Source of the DNA: Macrosoma leucophasiata
Lineage: Eukaryota; Arthropoda; Insecta; Lepidoptera; Hedylidae
Direction: 5' to 3'
Length of the DNA stretch: 64,000 nucleotides
Assembly (NCBI GenBank): GCA_036365455.1
Contig: JAWQUS010000016.1
Location: forward strand, 15,337,001 to 15,401,000
Part shown: positions 1 through 11,259 of the stretch, piece after piece
Layout: the number at the start of each line of letters is the position of its first letter
Numbering within the stretch: the first letter of the stretch is position 1
Translations under genes and position numbers: made by a program
The notes under the pieces: model-generated
What the model was told of the DNA's origin: nothing
The model's database searches: none
The model's input: only the letters and a program-made list of their open reading frames with translations

Positions 1-747
1 AACTTTTTTAGCGTTCTGTAGTATTAGGGTGCTCGTTTGTCATAGAGATCTATATTCACTACGTTATTAATACAAAATTTAGACGGTAACTATTTTTTGT
101 AGCATTGACAAAAAATATGTTGACATACACACAAAAATATGATGACAGTGTTCAATAACGCCCGATTGCAGTTAAAGTAAATTGCAACTCCAAAAATAAT
201 ACTTGTAATAAAAAAAAAGTATCATCAACCCCAATAAATATCTATGTTCAAATTGAACAGCAACACGGCAAGAATCACAGTCGCTTGTTACCGACTTAGC
301 TATAAAATTCCCTAACGAGGCGATAAACTCACAAGAGCTGGGTGTATACTGCGGAGCCCAGCGAAGTCTACCGTTTTATTCAATACCATTGTGTTGATAC
401 TTTCTTTAAGCAAACTAAACTGGGTAACTCTCTCACGTACTCGTATTACATTGTGACTACGAAAAAGGCTACGGATAAAGGTTTATGAAGATAATATTTT
501 TTATTAATTTCCTTTTTATCTCAGGCAGTTTGATATTAAACTTGCAACGACACTAAAACAAAATATCTGGCCAAGCGAAAATAATAAATTAAATCAAAGA
601 AATCTAAATAATTTACTGTTTTAACAATACGATACTTATTGCCTTCCATTCAGTGACATACAAAGGTACACATGATGAAATTTTAATTTGTCCTAGATTT
701 TAGACATCAGAAACATCTAATTGCTATGACTGACGGAACGATTAGTA
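1..747. other. Non-coding, includes a dispersed repeat at about 235-465
   Basis: No gene is visible. The stretch at about 235-465 (containing 'gtatactgcggagcccagcg') recurs at about 2930-3050, and its left part recurs near 1490-1560, so it is part of a dispersed repeat of unknown class. The rest is AT-rich and unremarkable. Confidence 0.5.
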
Positions 748-998
748 CAGTGCTCATGAAGAAATAATGCACATCGAGCCTACGAAAGTGGCAATCGGCT
801 AGTTTCGGCTTCATAGAACGTTATCTCTGTTGCACACTGCCTACGTAAGCATCTGTAGTCCGGTATTGGCCAAAACTTGATCAAAATGATCGACAAACGT
901 CAAATAGATAAGGTGCGAAAGAGACAACGCTCTACAGATCCGAAATAAGCCGACGTCTCTTCCTGAGGTCGATGTGCATTATTTCTTGTTGGATACTG
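748..998 (+). mobile_element. Short TIR element (MITE family M1), TA target duplication
   Basis: A 251-bp non-coding element has terminal inverted repeats of about 30 bp beginning CAGTGCTCAT and ending in the complement ATACTG. Both ends contain the shared block aataatgcacatcga. It is flanked by TA on both sides (746-747 and 999-1000), as in Tc1/mariner-type insertions. A second copy sits at 34036-34275 with the same TA flanks, and a fragment lies near 43331. Confidence 0.75.
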
Positions 999-1248
999 TA
1001 TGTACCATTGAAAACATAATTCATCAACATTCACACTCAGAAGTATAATAATTTATAAGAAGAAAAAATAAAATGCATAATAATAAAATAAAAGTAGAAT
1101 GAATTCTTCTTTCCATTTTTCTTTAAATAAAATATATTTCACAAGCATGTGTTAATGCGAAATAATATAAAACAATTATTAAGGGTAAAAGCGACTTCTT
1201 TACGATATTCAATAAACTGCAAAGTCTATTATATCGGTTGCCTAACTA

Positions 1249-1482
1249 GCATAGTTGGTAATAGATGGCGCTGCTGCTACCATAAAGCAATGCAATAAAT
1301 GTGAAGGAAAGATTTTACAAATCGGGCAGGACTTCAGTAGCTCAATTGTAAGAGCGGCTGGACTAGATTCCCGGTAGGCCGCGAGTTCGAGTCTCGCCTG
1401 AAGTCAAATTTTTCTTTCCATTTTTCTTTAAATAAAATATATTTCACAAGCATGTGTTAATGCGAAATAATATAAAACAATT
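1249..1482 (+). repeat. tRNA-like interspersed repeat, copy 1
   Basis: The tRNA-like core is 1331-1404. It has a 7-bp acceptor stem (acttcag with ctgaagt), a 4-bp D stem (gctc with gagc), a T arm with ttcgagt in the loop, and A-box and B-box-like segments. The same core with the same flanks (upstream 'gcatagttggtaatagatgg', downstream 'cacaagcatgtgttaatgcg') recurs inverted at 3337-3563, so this is a dispersed SINE-like unit. The anticodon arm fits poorly: either a 9-nt loop or a mismatched stem, with AGA as the formal anticodon. The D loop of this copy lacks the usual GG. A functional tRNA gene is unlikely. Confidence 0.65.
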
Positions 1483-1489
1483 AATAAAT

Positions 1490-1670
1490 ATGTTCAAATT
1501 GAACAACAATACTTGCAAGAATCACAGCCGCTCGTTACCGACTAAGCTATAAAATTCCCTTCGGTTTCGGTCCGCTCGTGTTTCGTCCCGCGAACCGAAA
1601 CGCCTAACAATGCCTTCTGAATGGGTCTTTTCGGTCCGCGGGATCGCCCCATCAGTTTATTATTATGGGG
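1490..1670. repeat. Dispersed repeat fragment of unknown class
   Basis: The segment 'cggtccgctcgtgtttcgtc' and the following 'cggtccgcggga' recur, partly inverted, at about 2815-2930, next to the same 'gtatactgcggagcccagcg' block seen at 340. The pieces look like scrambled parts of one larger element. No ORF or clear termini are visible. Confidence 0.45.
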
Positions 1671-1827
1671 CGATTCGTCCCAATACGAATACCTGTTTTG
1701 AAAGATTTAAGTACAGTTGGTTACAAAAAATTGAGAAACAAGTAAAAGGCAATGTAATATAATAAAATTTAGATTTATTTATATTGCCTACACATAAATC
1801 AACTTAAACAAATAAATCACATAAATC

Positions 1828-1868
<41 letters not shown>
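1828..1868. repeat. (TA)n microsatellite
   Basis: An uninterrupted run of TA dinucleotides lies in a larger AT-rich stretch that continues with imperfect 'atatatatgtatatatatt' to about 1930. Confidence 0.9.
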
Positions 1869-2540
1869 CACATAAATCAACACAGAACATTAATCATATT
1901 ATATATATGTATATATATTTATATAATATGATTAATTGGCATTAAAATTTTAAATTCCTTAATACAATAAAAAAACATCTATAATTTAAAAAAACGCCGT
2001 ATATTTATGCAGTAAAGTTTTAAAAACAATTAAATAGGTACAAGGTCATCACAGATTGCAGTTATGTTTTCAATTTACATAAACTAGGTAACAATAAAAT
2101 CAGTCAGATTATTTAGTCTGTTTTTAACTATTCCATAATAAAACATTCGTATATTTCTAAAAAAATCACAGATTGACAGTCTAATTATACTAGGTATCTA
2201 TAAAATCAATCGTCATAACTTTAAAATATTCTTGGAAATCCCAACACAATCTAATAAAGTATGACTTTAATTTTTCAACTTTTCTAGGCAATTATTTCTT
2301 ATTATAAGTATTAAAAATAAACTGCACTCACCAAATTCGGGAGGTAACGGCACTTAAAATATGTGTGTATCACGTGTAAAAAAACGAAAAAGTGTTCTAA
2401 ATAACGAAATTGCTACCCAAAGAGTTTTAGTACCTGCTGGAGCGGCCGGTTTCCTGGAAGTGCACGCGCGCGTGGTTATTATAGTAAGTACTGCACTGCG
2501 CGGCACTTGCGACAATAGGGACAAAGATAAGAATTCAAAC

Positions 2541-2727
2541 TATTTTTTTTATTTTTTTTTTATTTATGTAATAAAAGTGGCAAACAAGCATGCAGTTCAC
2601 ATTGATGTTAAGTGATGACTGCAGCCTATAGACACCCACACAATGACCAGAGGTCAAAATGCAGATGCGCTGCCACTCCTGAGGCATTAGGTGATATGCC
2701 TCTGTGCCTGAAATTACAGGGCCGCAA
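2541..2727 (-). mobile_element. 5'-truncated LINE 3' end (family LA), minus orientation
   Basis: It reads from a poly-T run (the complement of a poly(A) tail) into 'gtggcaaacaagcatgcagt', 'gatgactgcagcctatag' and 'cactcctgaggc', and stops near 'acagggccg'. At least a dozen copies in this window share the poly(A) side and stop at different distances, as expected for 5'-truncated non-LTR retrotransposons. The order of motifs resembles the 3' region of Bombyx L1/BMC1-type LINEs; the family name is an inference. Confidence 0.7.
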
Positions 2728-2814
2728 TAACGCAAATAACTGGTGAACGAAAGTATTTTTTTGTATTCGACTGTACATGACAAAGTAACTGGACCGAATC
2801 TACACATTTAAGAG

Positions 2815-3060
2815 GAACTCTTCGGCGATTCGGTCCACTTCCCATTTGTGAGCCGAATAGCCCCATGAATAAAATGCTCATAGGCGTTTCGGTCCGCGGG
2901 ACGAAACACGAGCGGATGGAACGCCCCAACACCCGATAAATTCACAAGAGTTGGGTGTATACTGCGGAGCCCAGCGAAGTCTACCTTTTTATTCAACACC
3001 ATTGCGTTGTTACTCTTTCTCACGTATTCGTATCATATTGTAACTACGTCAGAAGCCGTG
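2815..3060. repeat. Dispersed repeat of unknown class, second copy
   Basis: It contains 'ggtccgcgggacgaaacacg' (inverse of the copy near 1580) followed by 'gtatactgcggagcccagcg' (direct copy of about 345). Open frames here on the minus strand overlap one another and have no recognisable domain. Confidence 0.5.
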
Positions 3061-3336
3061 AAGAATTTGTATGAAAGGTTATCCTTATCCAGCTTCTTCT
3101 TTTTTTTGTACTAAAATCGATTTATTCATAACAAAAATAATCCTGAAAATATGAGAATGAAAGAACCCGCCACATAGCTCGTTTAACATTTTTGACAAAG
3201 TAATTCACGTCAATGTACATAATTTTTGCTTTGCTCTAAATATCCAAAATTAAAAATAAAATTTTAAATTTTGTTAATAATATACAGAAGCCGCTGGTTC
3301 AAATCCCGCCTGAGCTCAAAAAGTTCTTGTTTTATA

Positions 3337-3563
3337 TTATTTCGCATTAACACATGCTTGTGAAATATATTGTGAAATATTTTATTTTTAAAGAAAAATG
3401 GAAAGAAAAATTTGACTTCAGGCGAGGCTCGAACTCGCGACCTACTGGGAATCTAGTCCAGCCGCTCTTCCAATTGAGCTACTGAAGCCCTGCCCGATTT
3501 GTCGAATTTTTCCTTCACATCTATTGCATTGCTTTATGGTAGCAGTAGCGCCATCTATTACCA
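3337..3563 (-). repeat. tRNA-like interspersed repeat, copy 2
   Basis: This is an inverted copy of the unit at 1249-1482. The tRNA-like core is 3415-3488 (complement). Here the D loop reads aattggaa with the conserved GG, the T stem is a perfect gcgag/ctcgc, and the T loop is ttcgagc. The anticodon stem again pairs fully only if the loop has 9 nt. A 3' half-copy of the same core, in plus orientation, follows at about 3568-3630, giving a partial inverted arrangement. Pol III promoter boxes are plausible; charging as a tRNA is doubtful. Confidence 0.65.
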
Positions 3564-3725
3564 ACTATGCTACCAGTAGGTCGCGAGTTCGAGCCTCGCC
3601 TGAAGTCAAATTTTTCTTTCCATTTTTCTTCAAAAAGTTCTGTTGATTTTTTCTTTTAAGTCAATATTGCGTGTTTTTCAATGAACTTCATTATTTTAAC
3701 CAAGTCAACTTTGTTGTTAAATAAT

Positions 3726-4094
3726 AATAATAATAATGGCAACCCATTATACGTCCCACTGCTGGGCACGAGTCTCTCCCCTTTTTTTGGGGGGAGGCCT
3801 GGAGCTTACTCCACCACGCTGCTCCAATGCGGATTGGTGGAGGTGGGTGGGTTAGTGGCCAACCCGCTGTCGGATGTTTTCAAACCGCCCATAAGGCCTC
3901 CGACAAGGTTTAACGACTGCTATCTATCGATAGCAACCGGGACCGACGGCTTAACGTGCCCTCCGAAGCACGGAAACGCGCATTTAATTTGCCACTAGCG
4001 GTCACCCATCACACTACCCGACCGTGCCCGTAGTGCTTAACCGAGCAGATCGCTTACGATCAGCCGCTGGGCCATGCGCGCTTCATGTTGTCTC
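3726..4094 (-). mobile_element. 5S-rRNA-derived SINE, copy 1
   Basis: The element runs minus: a 5S-like head near 3985-4060, a body, then a tail containing 'cccagcagtgggacgtataa' (complement) and an ATT-type microsatellite at 3726-3737. The head shares gttaagca, gggc..cggtc and gatgggtgaccgc with the internal-promoter half of eukaryotic 5S rRNA. It is flanked by a perfect 14-bp duplication TGTTGTTAAATAAT at 3712-3725 and 4095-4108, which marks retrotransposition. No protein is encoded. Confidence 0.8.
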
Positions 4095-4738
4095 TGTTGT
4101 TAAATAATGTAACATAATTTAAGTTTTTAGCCTTTTGACATGAAGTCAACATTTGAATTACAAATATAGGAAAACATACTCAACATTCCTAAACATTTTC
4201 ACCTCATTTATACACTAACTCTATCAAAGTGAAGATATTAAAGAGACCAGTATTGGAACTCACGTCACACATATCCTAGTTCGAGAAGTTTCTCTCAACA
4301 GACATATCGAACGGATACGTTCCCGCTTCCAACTTGCTCGTAACGGACTCTGATCAGAAACTCGAGCCAATTTATTAGGCGTTCCCTATGTGGGAAGTCG
4401 AATTAGTTATGCCACATATCATTGCCGGCATGTTAGTTAGGAAAGTTACGATTAATATAAGTGTATACCTACGTTTAGGTATACGTTTGGGTATGAACGA
4501 AATTATTTCTGGCAGTGTTTTTGTATCTTCACTCCAAGGCCCAGAGCGGTAAGATCTGTATTTTTTTACATTCTATTTTTCCTCATAATACTTGCTCTAC
4601 TAGTAGGTCTTATCCATTTGTCTGTCTGTATGTTCCGATTTCACATCAAATCGATTTTAATCAAATTTTTAGTTAATGATAGACCTTGGAGAATACTTTT
4701 TTCAAAACTCAATTTCTATTCAGTTTATACATATTACT

Positions 4739-5033
4739 GCCTCAGTAGTAGTAGCAGGCCACTACTACTATGCTGGGATCCTGGGTTAGATCCCGGGTCG
4801 CGGGCTATGGAGATAACGGTGTAAAATCCTTTATCTCTAGTTTTATTCAGTTTTTTTTTCCATTTTTGGGAAGTTGCCCAATACCTCGAAATTTGGTAAT
4901 ATACCCGGATATGTCAACAGGCTCCCTATTTGTTACATGGGCCAATACGTAATCGTGGGTGTTTGCATGGATGTTTGTATGCATGCATTTACCTACCTAC
5001 CCCTTCGGGGATTACAGGTATGAAGTTACGTTT
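4739..5033 (+). mobile_element. tRNA-derived SINE (family ST), copy 1
   Basis: The head is tRNA-like: gcctcag, a trinucleotide-rich 'agtagtagtagc' region, and a degraded B box 'gggttagatccc'. The body carries 'gagataacggtgt', 'acatgggcca' and 'catgcattta', and the tail is 'taccccttcggggatta' followed by 'gaagttacg'. Other copies keep an intact ggttcgattcc B box (complement at 24490 and 44335). Confidence 0.75.
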
Positions 5034-5908
5034 TTAGGGTTTAAATAGGGGACGAAATTTTTGTTACGAAATCCACGCGGACGAAGTCCCAAGGAAAATC
5101 TAGTTTAGGATAAATTAACTTTGGGTCGAATTCGAACCTATGGCCTGTATACGATCGCCACCGTTGTACTGTGTTTCTTTAATATATTTATTTTTTTTGT
5201 AGTAAATCAGTAATTTCTAGATAATTGAATAAACAATTCTGTTTTTAACAACCCTACGGGCTTGTTCTGTTGTTGGCTGTTTAAAAAACGGAATAACCGA
5301 AGTAATCGCTATATAAGTGAGTTATTTACATTTGCTCATCTAAAAACATACAGGACATAATAGATATTTGATTCGAAACGATCTTCACAATCCAATTACA
5401 TCCGAAATCTTTTTAATATTTGTACAACGTTATATTAAAAATATACCACATAATTCCAATCATTGTTCCGAATAAAAGACAGTCAATTGTACAATATGTA
5501 TTGAAACCGCGCTTAAATTGTAAACTCGATCCAATAAATTGTAGTACTCTAAAGATATTGAGCGCAATTTATCAGAGTACCTGAATCGCATGAAACACAG
5601 CCAGAATTCTCTCGATTTCAATGAAACCCTGCATTTAGAAACTATGCTAATTTATCTCAAGTTACATAGGATCCAGTGAATATATCAACTTACACTCTCA
5701 GCTTTATTATACACGAGGTACCTCTCTTGGGTGTTCGCTATAAATATTAACTTGCCCCAGTATCGCTTTCTTGTAAAATATAGGTAAAGTTATAGTAGTT
5801 TGTTTAATGGAGCCGCGAATTTTACCCCATCATACTAATTCGCTATTCTAAACGAATCTTAATATCAATCCTTTGGTTAGGAACTACACGGATTGAACGC
5901 ATTTCAAA
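5034..5908. other. No gene seen
   Basis: AT-rich sequence without a credible ORF, repeat boundary or conserved motif that I can identify. Confidence 0.4.
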
Positions 5909-6120
5909 TCAATACTAATATCATAAAGCTGAAGAGTGTTTGTTGGCTTGCTTGCTTGAACACGCTTATCTCAGGAACTACTGGTCCGCTTTGAAAAATT
6001 ATTTCAGTGTTAGCTAGCCCATTTATTGAGGAAAGTTTAAAGAGCTTATAACATCACGCTCAAATGAATAGGAGAGGGTAGGTTAAATTGCAATCGCGCG
6101 AAGCCGGGACAGGCTGCTAG
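5909..6120 (+). mobile_element. Short non-autonomous Helitron (Lep1-like)
   Basis: It starts TCAATACTAATATCATAAAG, ends CTAG and sits between A (5908) and T (6121), the canonical Helitron insertion pattern without target duplication. The internal text 'gaactactggtccg' and the 3' end 'gcgcgaagccgggacaggctg' follow the layout of lepidopteran Lep1 Helitrons. It encodes no Rep/helicase. Confidence 0.8.
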
Positions 6121-6209
6121 TATAACTATAAAATTAAGATAACAGAAATACGCAATATTTTTCATTGCAAAAAATAGGGGATCCGACAAATAATGTTCTG
6201 AAACATGAT

Positions 6210-6245
6210 GCGTGATTGAGCAAACAATGTGTTGCTCAATCACGC
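6210..6245. repeat. Perfect 14-bp hairpin
   Basis: gcgtgattgagcaa pairs perfectly with ttgctcaatcacgc across an 8-nt loop. It lies just downstream of the Helitron and next to another repeat-like stretch ('gaaactttgtacacaggtag'). Confidence 0.6.
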
Positions 6246-6559
6246 TAAAGCGGCTGGACGGTTTCGGTGAAACTTTGTACACAGGTAGAGTATAGGTATA
6301 TGGCACGTACCTCCATATGTAACCGTTCAGTGATTCCTAAGGGAATTTTTAAGTACGCGCGGGCAAAAGATAGGAAGTACTAAATGATGGCAATATACTG
6401 GTATATCTATAAATAAATAATATAAAATATAATTAATCTCACTGATTTTTTTTTCGATATGTGCATTTTGTGCATAGTAAGTATTTACACGGTGAAACTT
6501 TTTCGATAATATGTCTATTACTAGGTATACTTATTCTGTATAGTTCTTCTTTTTCGATT

Positions 6560-6819
6560 ATTTTTTTTTTGTTATGACAGTGGCAAACAAGCATGCAGTT
6601 CACATTGATGTTAAGTGATGGCTGCAGCCTATAGACACATACACAAAGACCAAGGTCATAGTGCAGATGCGTTACCACTCCTGAGGCCTAAGGTGTTACG
6701 CCTCTGTGCCGGAAATTGCAGGGCCGTACATTACCACCTGATCGGAATACGATAGTGCTGAACACTACCATTTAGCGGCAAGTATATTAGGTAATGCGGT
6801 GGTTCCTACGCCCGCTACG
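6560..6819 (-). mobile_element. LINE 3' end (LA), minus
   Basis: Poly-T start, then the family blocks 'gtggcaaacaagcatgcagt', 'cactcctgaggcctaaggtg', 'cagggccgtac' and 'gatagtgctgaacactacca', ending near 'gtggttcctacgcccgc'. This is longer than most copies in the window. Confidence 0.75.
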
Positions 6820-8754
6820 CTTATCTAAGAAGAATAGCTATATCTTTACGCTGTAGATCTTCTGCAGACAGTCCAAAAATCCGCACGAAGCGTTTCGGGT
6901 GAAAACTTGAATTTATTGGCATGTTCTGCTAAGCAGCGGAACACTCTGTAGGCCTATTAATTCCCCGTGAGATTTAATCTGGGTGTCTTCAAGTACTCAA
7001 GTAGGTACAACCTTTAAAAGTAATAACCTTTAAGGTGAATGTGCTTCATCTTCAGCTACACTTTATCTTTTTATCAGAAAGAGGTCGTGGACAAGGGATG
7101 AACTATTTTATTAATATCTTATTTATTAAAGAAATAGAAAACTGAAGAAAGTGACAGTTGATACAAACCAAATCGTTAACAGTGTTCTGTTTCTTTTACT
7201 AACACTTTTAAATTTGATTCTTTATTTTAAAATTAGAGTTGATACTTTTTATTTCCTGAATTCTACTAATATCACCTCTAGCGTCTAACATCTTATGCAA
7301 CTTCAGATTATTTTACGCACAGAAATGCGTTCGACAGGATATAATCTTTCCTTTTAATAAAAGTGATAGTATAAAAATTCCATAATTGTTTAAGTTTGAA
7401 CTGATACAGTAATTTAGCTCGTCGGTTTCCTTCAGTAACAGACTTGCAAGTTAACTGAAATTGCACTTATCAAAAGTTACAATTGCAGTGATCGCAGTGA
7501 GTAATAGCAGGACCAGCTGCGCAAAGTTACCTTTCATACTTGAACAACTTTCTTCCCGCTCCAGATTTTCAATTAAATATTTACACGGGAAATGGAGCTT
7601 GTTGAATTATCTGTTCATTATTTCTACACTCATTTTCAATCAATTTTAAATTACACGTATGTTTATAACAAAATTTGACTGAAGTAAAAACGTTTAAGAT
7701 GTGTGGAGGAAATAAACATGACATTTGCTTACTTGAAATTAAGGACATTACAGGAGACGGGTCATTTTGGGCCTGCCAAATCGTTACTCGTTAGAACATT
7801 ACACAGTACATTTAGTAATATAGTTAACAATTAGCAATCTAACGCAACTTTTACTTGATACTGCAATTACTGGCAATTCAAGAAACGTTTGAAAATGACA
7901 TCATTTGTACAGTGTTATACATGGGCCCAGAAATGTATGGAACAGTATAATTCTCCTTTAAGTATTATGCGCTATTGACACTATAGAAAACTGATATCTG
8001 CTTACCACTTCGTCCACTCGGCTACAAGAATATTATAATGTGCGATAACGATACAAAAAACATGCACGAAAACATTTTCATATCAAGTGAACCGACACGG
8101 GTACATTTCGCGAGTCCAAAAAACAGTAGTGACTTTACATCTATCCAACATCCCCATTAAGCCCTGAATATATTTCAAACTTCGATTACTTACTAACATA
8201 TCTTTCAGGTCTAGAGTGTACGCTATCAACACACCTAAGTCCAGGCATAGTGCTATAAACTTACCTACTGACGTATTAAGTTCTAATAACTTCCGTTTAA
8301 TAGCAGAAGTTTACGTATTTGTACGGGTGTCTAGATTACAGCTGATTCTAGTTTTGATTATCACTGTCGGGCGCTTTACAAACATACATATCAATGTTAC
8401 TATAAAGATAGCCGCCCCGACGATATCGCCTTTAAGGTTTAAAAAAATTAATTACCAAAAAATCGAAAAAAAGCATTTGGGGAGTAATTACCCTTACCTA
8501 GGGATATAAAAAATAGACAACAACCGATTCTCATACCTACAAAATATACACACAAAATTTCATAATGATCGGTGAAGCTGTTTTGGAGGAATATTGTTGC
8601 ATGCTTTGTATTTTATTTAATATGCTATTTTGTAATATTAAAAAATTAATAATTAGATTAATAATTGTAATGATTTCAACAATGTCAACGAGTATTTTTC
8701 ACTATCAATATATTTCCAAGACATAAACAATAAATAAAATACGCTTACACTCAC
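6820..8754. other. No gene seen
   Basis: AT-rich non-coding sequence. Open frames at 7461-7649 and 8216-8509 have no similarity I recognise, no signal or domain pattern, and a composition like the surroundings. Confidence 0.4.
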
Positions 8755-8794
8755 AGCTCTACACTAGGAATAAACCTGTGTCGTGGGTGCTGTT

Positions 8795-8937
8795 ATATGT
8801 ATAGTATGTATACACACAACCCTTACACAAACACCCAGATTCGAAACAAATATCTGTAGGTCATACAAATATCCCGGTACGGGAATCGAACCCGTGAGCC
8901 TCGGTTAACGCGGCCATCACCTACCTCAGGACAAAAT
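8795..8937 (-). repeat. tRNA-related SINE fragment
   Basis: The complement reads a B-box-like 'acgggttcgattcccgtacc' followed by 'gggatatttgta' and 'tgggtgtttgtgt'. That is the layout of a common lepidopteran tRNA-derived SINE tail. Head and tail are both incomplete. Confidence 0.5.
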
Positions 8938-9253
8938 GGCTCGTCAAATCAAATAACATTATAAATCTTTCCGTAACTACTTCTACGAGTAAATATTACA
9001 AAGGTATGACGTGTCTATCTATATGTCTCTCTATCCACTCTTTGGGATTAAATGGGTATTGTGTTGTCTGTGCTTATTATAATTTTTTAACTTTTCAAAA
9101 AAACTGATTTTCAATTTGTTGCATGCATATGAATTATAATGATAGTGTTGGAATTGGCCAATATTTGAACATGATGATCTATTAAGGCTTCCAAGCATGT
9201 GTGCAAAACGTCGTAAGTGTATGGAAATTTAGTAAAAACTGCTTAATCAAGGC

Positions 9254-9460
9254 ACGATTCCGAACTTGGCAGCACGCAGCAGTGCTGCCGCTGCAGTGCT
9301 GCTGCAGCCCCATGTTTCTCTATTTTCTATTGCATTGCTGCCGCGACAGGGTCGCGAAGCTCGGAATGAATTTCATTCCGAGCATATAAACTGATAGATA
9401 ATATATGGAGACCAGTAGTGCTGCGCAGCCCTGCTGCGTGCTGCCGAGCTCGGAATCGTA
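9254..9460. mobile_element. GC-rich foldback element
   Basis: The ends form imperfect inverted repeats of about 35 bp: acgattccga...ggcagcacgcagcag on the left and ctgctgcgtgctgcc...tcggaatcgt on the right. The centre has a second small inverted pair, 'gctcggaatg' with 'cattccgagc'. It has no coding capacity and its high GC contrasts with the AT-rich surroundings. No target duplication could be assigned. Confidence 0.55.
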
Positions 9461-9779
9461 ACTTTAAATTAGAGTTTAAAATTACGATACTCGGTTACCT
9501 CAATTAATTATGGAACGGGTTTTCTAATCTTTAGTAAGTAAAGCACAAGCCGCTAGCTTCTATATCACATAATAGTGAATCACCATTACTCTTATAAGTG
9601 TAAATCAGTGTAAAACACTTGCTCTGTAATAAAATACTCAAAGAGAATGGAGTTACTAAGAAAGAAGCTCTTATCTGTCTTTCCACAAATTTCTATCTGC
9701 ATTTTCTATGATAAATAAATCTGAACTAAAAGGCTAGGAATACGCATTCCTGACACCTAATACAGAGATAATGTCGGCA

Positions 9780-9870
9780 GGTGTGAATACTTGAATGAAT
9801 ATTCAAGCATATATGTAAATAAGTTTTGTCCCAAGTAAAAGGTGACGAACCGATTGCTATATCCGGACAT
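9780..9870 (-). mobile_element. Degenerate tRNA-derived SINE (ST) fragment
   Basis: Segments 'aagcatatatgtaaa', 'aagtaaaaggtgacgaacc' and 'atatccgg' match, with many changes, the order of blocks in the intact copies at 24250 and 44085. Confidence 0.4.
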
Positions 9871-9873
9871 TTT

Positions 9874-10183
9874 GGCTGCGTTCCACTAATCGACCACGAC
9901 CGCTGAAATTGCGGTACCACTAATGTAAAAAGGTCGCGCGCGTTATGGGCGAATCGTTGTGGAACGCACATCTTGAGCGCTGTGTGCTCGTAACATGGTG
10001 AAATCGTTCTTTATTCGAATTTCGGTGAAAGCCCACTCCGACCATCAATATTTTGTGGGCAAAGTGGTCTTAAACAGTGACGTCATCTATGACGTCGAAC
10101 GATCGCTCGCGACGACCACGGGCCTTAGGTGGAACGATGAACAGGGCGTTACAATCGTTGCGGTCATTTAGTGGAACGCGCCC
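9874..10183. mobile_element. MITE with GYGTTCCACTAA-type inverted ends
   Basis: The left end 'ggctgcgttccactaatcga' is mirrored by the right end 'catttagtggaacgcgccc'. Internal copies of 'gtggaacg' recur at 9959 and 10130. Non-coding; no clear target duplication. Confidence 0.55.
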
Positions 10184-10906
10184 ATTACAAAACTCCAACA
10201 TTTGACACTGAGATTCTTCCCAAAAATGGAAAAATTCCCAGAACTGAGTGGTCACAAAGTTACTGCAAATGGTCAACGTTAAGTTTGATATTTAATTAAA
10301 AGTTCACAAAAAAATAAGTATAGAAATTAACCCTTAATTAATAGTAAGGAGTTATTTTCAAAGTCACGATTCCTATAATACTTCAAAATTTAGTTAGTGT
10401 AGTTACGTAGAACAGGTTCAAATTACAATATTCAATTTACAAATTTCGTGGCAGATTCCAGTGAAATACCCAGGTTGTGATATTCAATAAGCGGACGGCC
10501 TTCCATATTTTCATTATATAAATATGGGCAAATATTAATTTGTAGCTGGGTCAAAAGGCGTGCCTCGCTGAATCTATTAAAATGTTATTAATATTGCTGG
10601 AAATATAACACACATATTACATAAAGTGTCACTGAGTTAAAGAATTACGACTATTTCTTTAAAGAAAACTGGTGAGAAAAAAAACTGTTTATGTAATTTG
10701 ATATATTTTATAAACAGAACGACTGACTACGCTGCGTAGCTTTGTGCTACGAAAACGCGGCCTACGCAAAGTATTTAATTTCGATATCGTTCTAAGAAAG
10801 AAGCCTACGACCATGAAGTTCGGTGTTTAGAATTCTTAGTCTAGAATTAGAGGAGAATTAATATTGGAAACTGAGCTGAACTGATTGATTAATTTACTTC
10901 ATAATT
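10184..10906. other. No gene seen
   Basis: AT-rich. A small palindromic patch around 10725-10765 ('ctgcgtagctttgtgctacg') resembles the hairpin region near 31045. The minus-strand exon at 10913 splices into this region, so it is presumably intronic. Confidence 0.4.
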
Positions 10907-10912
10907 TCTTAC

Positions 10913-11259
10913 CTCAAGCCTGGTATAGTTGTAATGACCTGGCCCTCAGCGGTGACCCAGTGGACGTCTGGCGCAGGATGGCCGGTGGCGCGGCAAGCTG
11001 CGTACGCGCCACGCGTAGCCGGCCAAAGCACCCGCGACGGTGGCTCCACCACGAAGTGAGGCCGCTTGTCCACTGTCCCCGCGGCTAGGTGCACCCATAC
11101 TGTGATGGCCAGCACCCATTTAATTTCGCCTAGAACAATTTTCAATTCATGGATGATACCGGAATTAGGGAATTTGCATAAATAGTTTGTAAAGTCGTCA
11201 AATAATTGTAAGTTTAATATGTCTTTACTGTCGTTTCGTGTTACTTGGTTAACACGCAT
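10913..11259 (-). CDS. Dscam-like cell-adhesion gene, 5' exon (leader plus start of Ig domain 1)
   Basis: The frame contains a hydrophobic segment (WVLAITVWVHLAA, residues 48-60 if read from the ATG at 11259), then PHFVVEPP (67-74), a first Ig cysteine in AACRATG (C89), the Ig core tryptophan in VHWV (W101), and PGLR at the end. This pattern is typical of Ig1 of arthropod Dscam proteins: homophilic neuronal and immune surface receptors with many Ig and FNIII domains. The frame is cut at 10913 by a donor, gtaaga (10907-10912 complement), after ttgag. The start is uncertain. The ATG at 11259 gives a long, polar N-region, whereas a plausible acceptor (ttctag) at 11131-11130 would start the exon at 11129, with the ATG in an upstream exon. 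The next exon is not in the window, so the intron exceeds 10 kb. Local GC is far above the surroundings. I am confident of an Ig-family exon, less so of the exact paralogue. Confidence 0.7.

Noticed and set aside
1331..1404. Functional tRNA gene
   Set aside because: The anticodon arm is aberrant, the D loop lacks GG, and the whole unit with flanks is duplicated, so a tRNA-derived repeat is more likely.
3681..3998. ORF of 105 codons, and its relative at 21405-21749 on the other strand
   Set aside because: Both lie inside copies of the 5S-derived SINE; frames are not maintained between copies.
10885..11088. Plus-strand ORF of 67 codons
   Set aside because: Antisense of the GC-rich Dscam-like exon.
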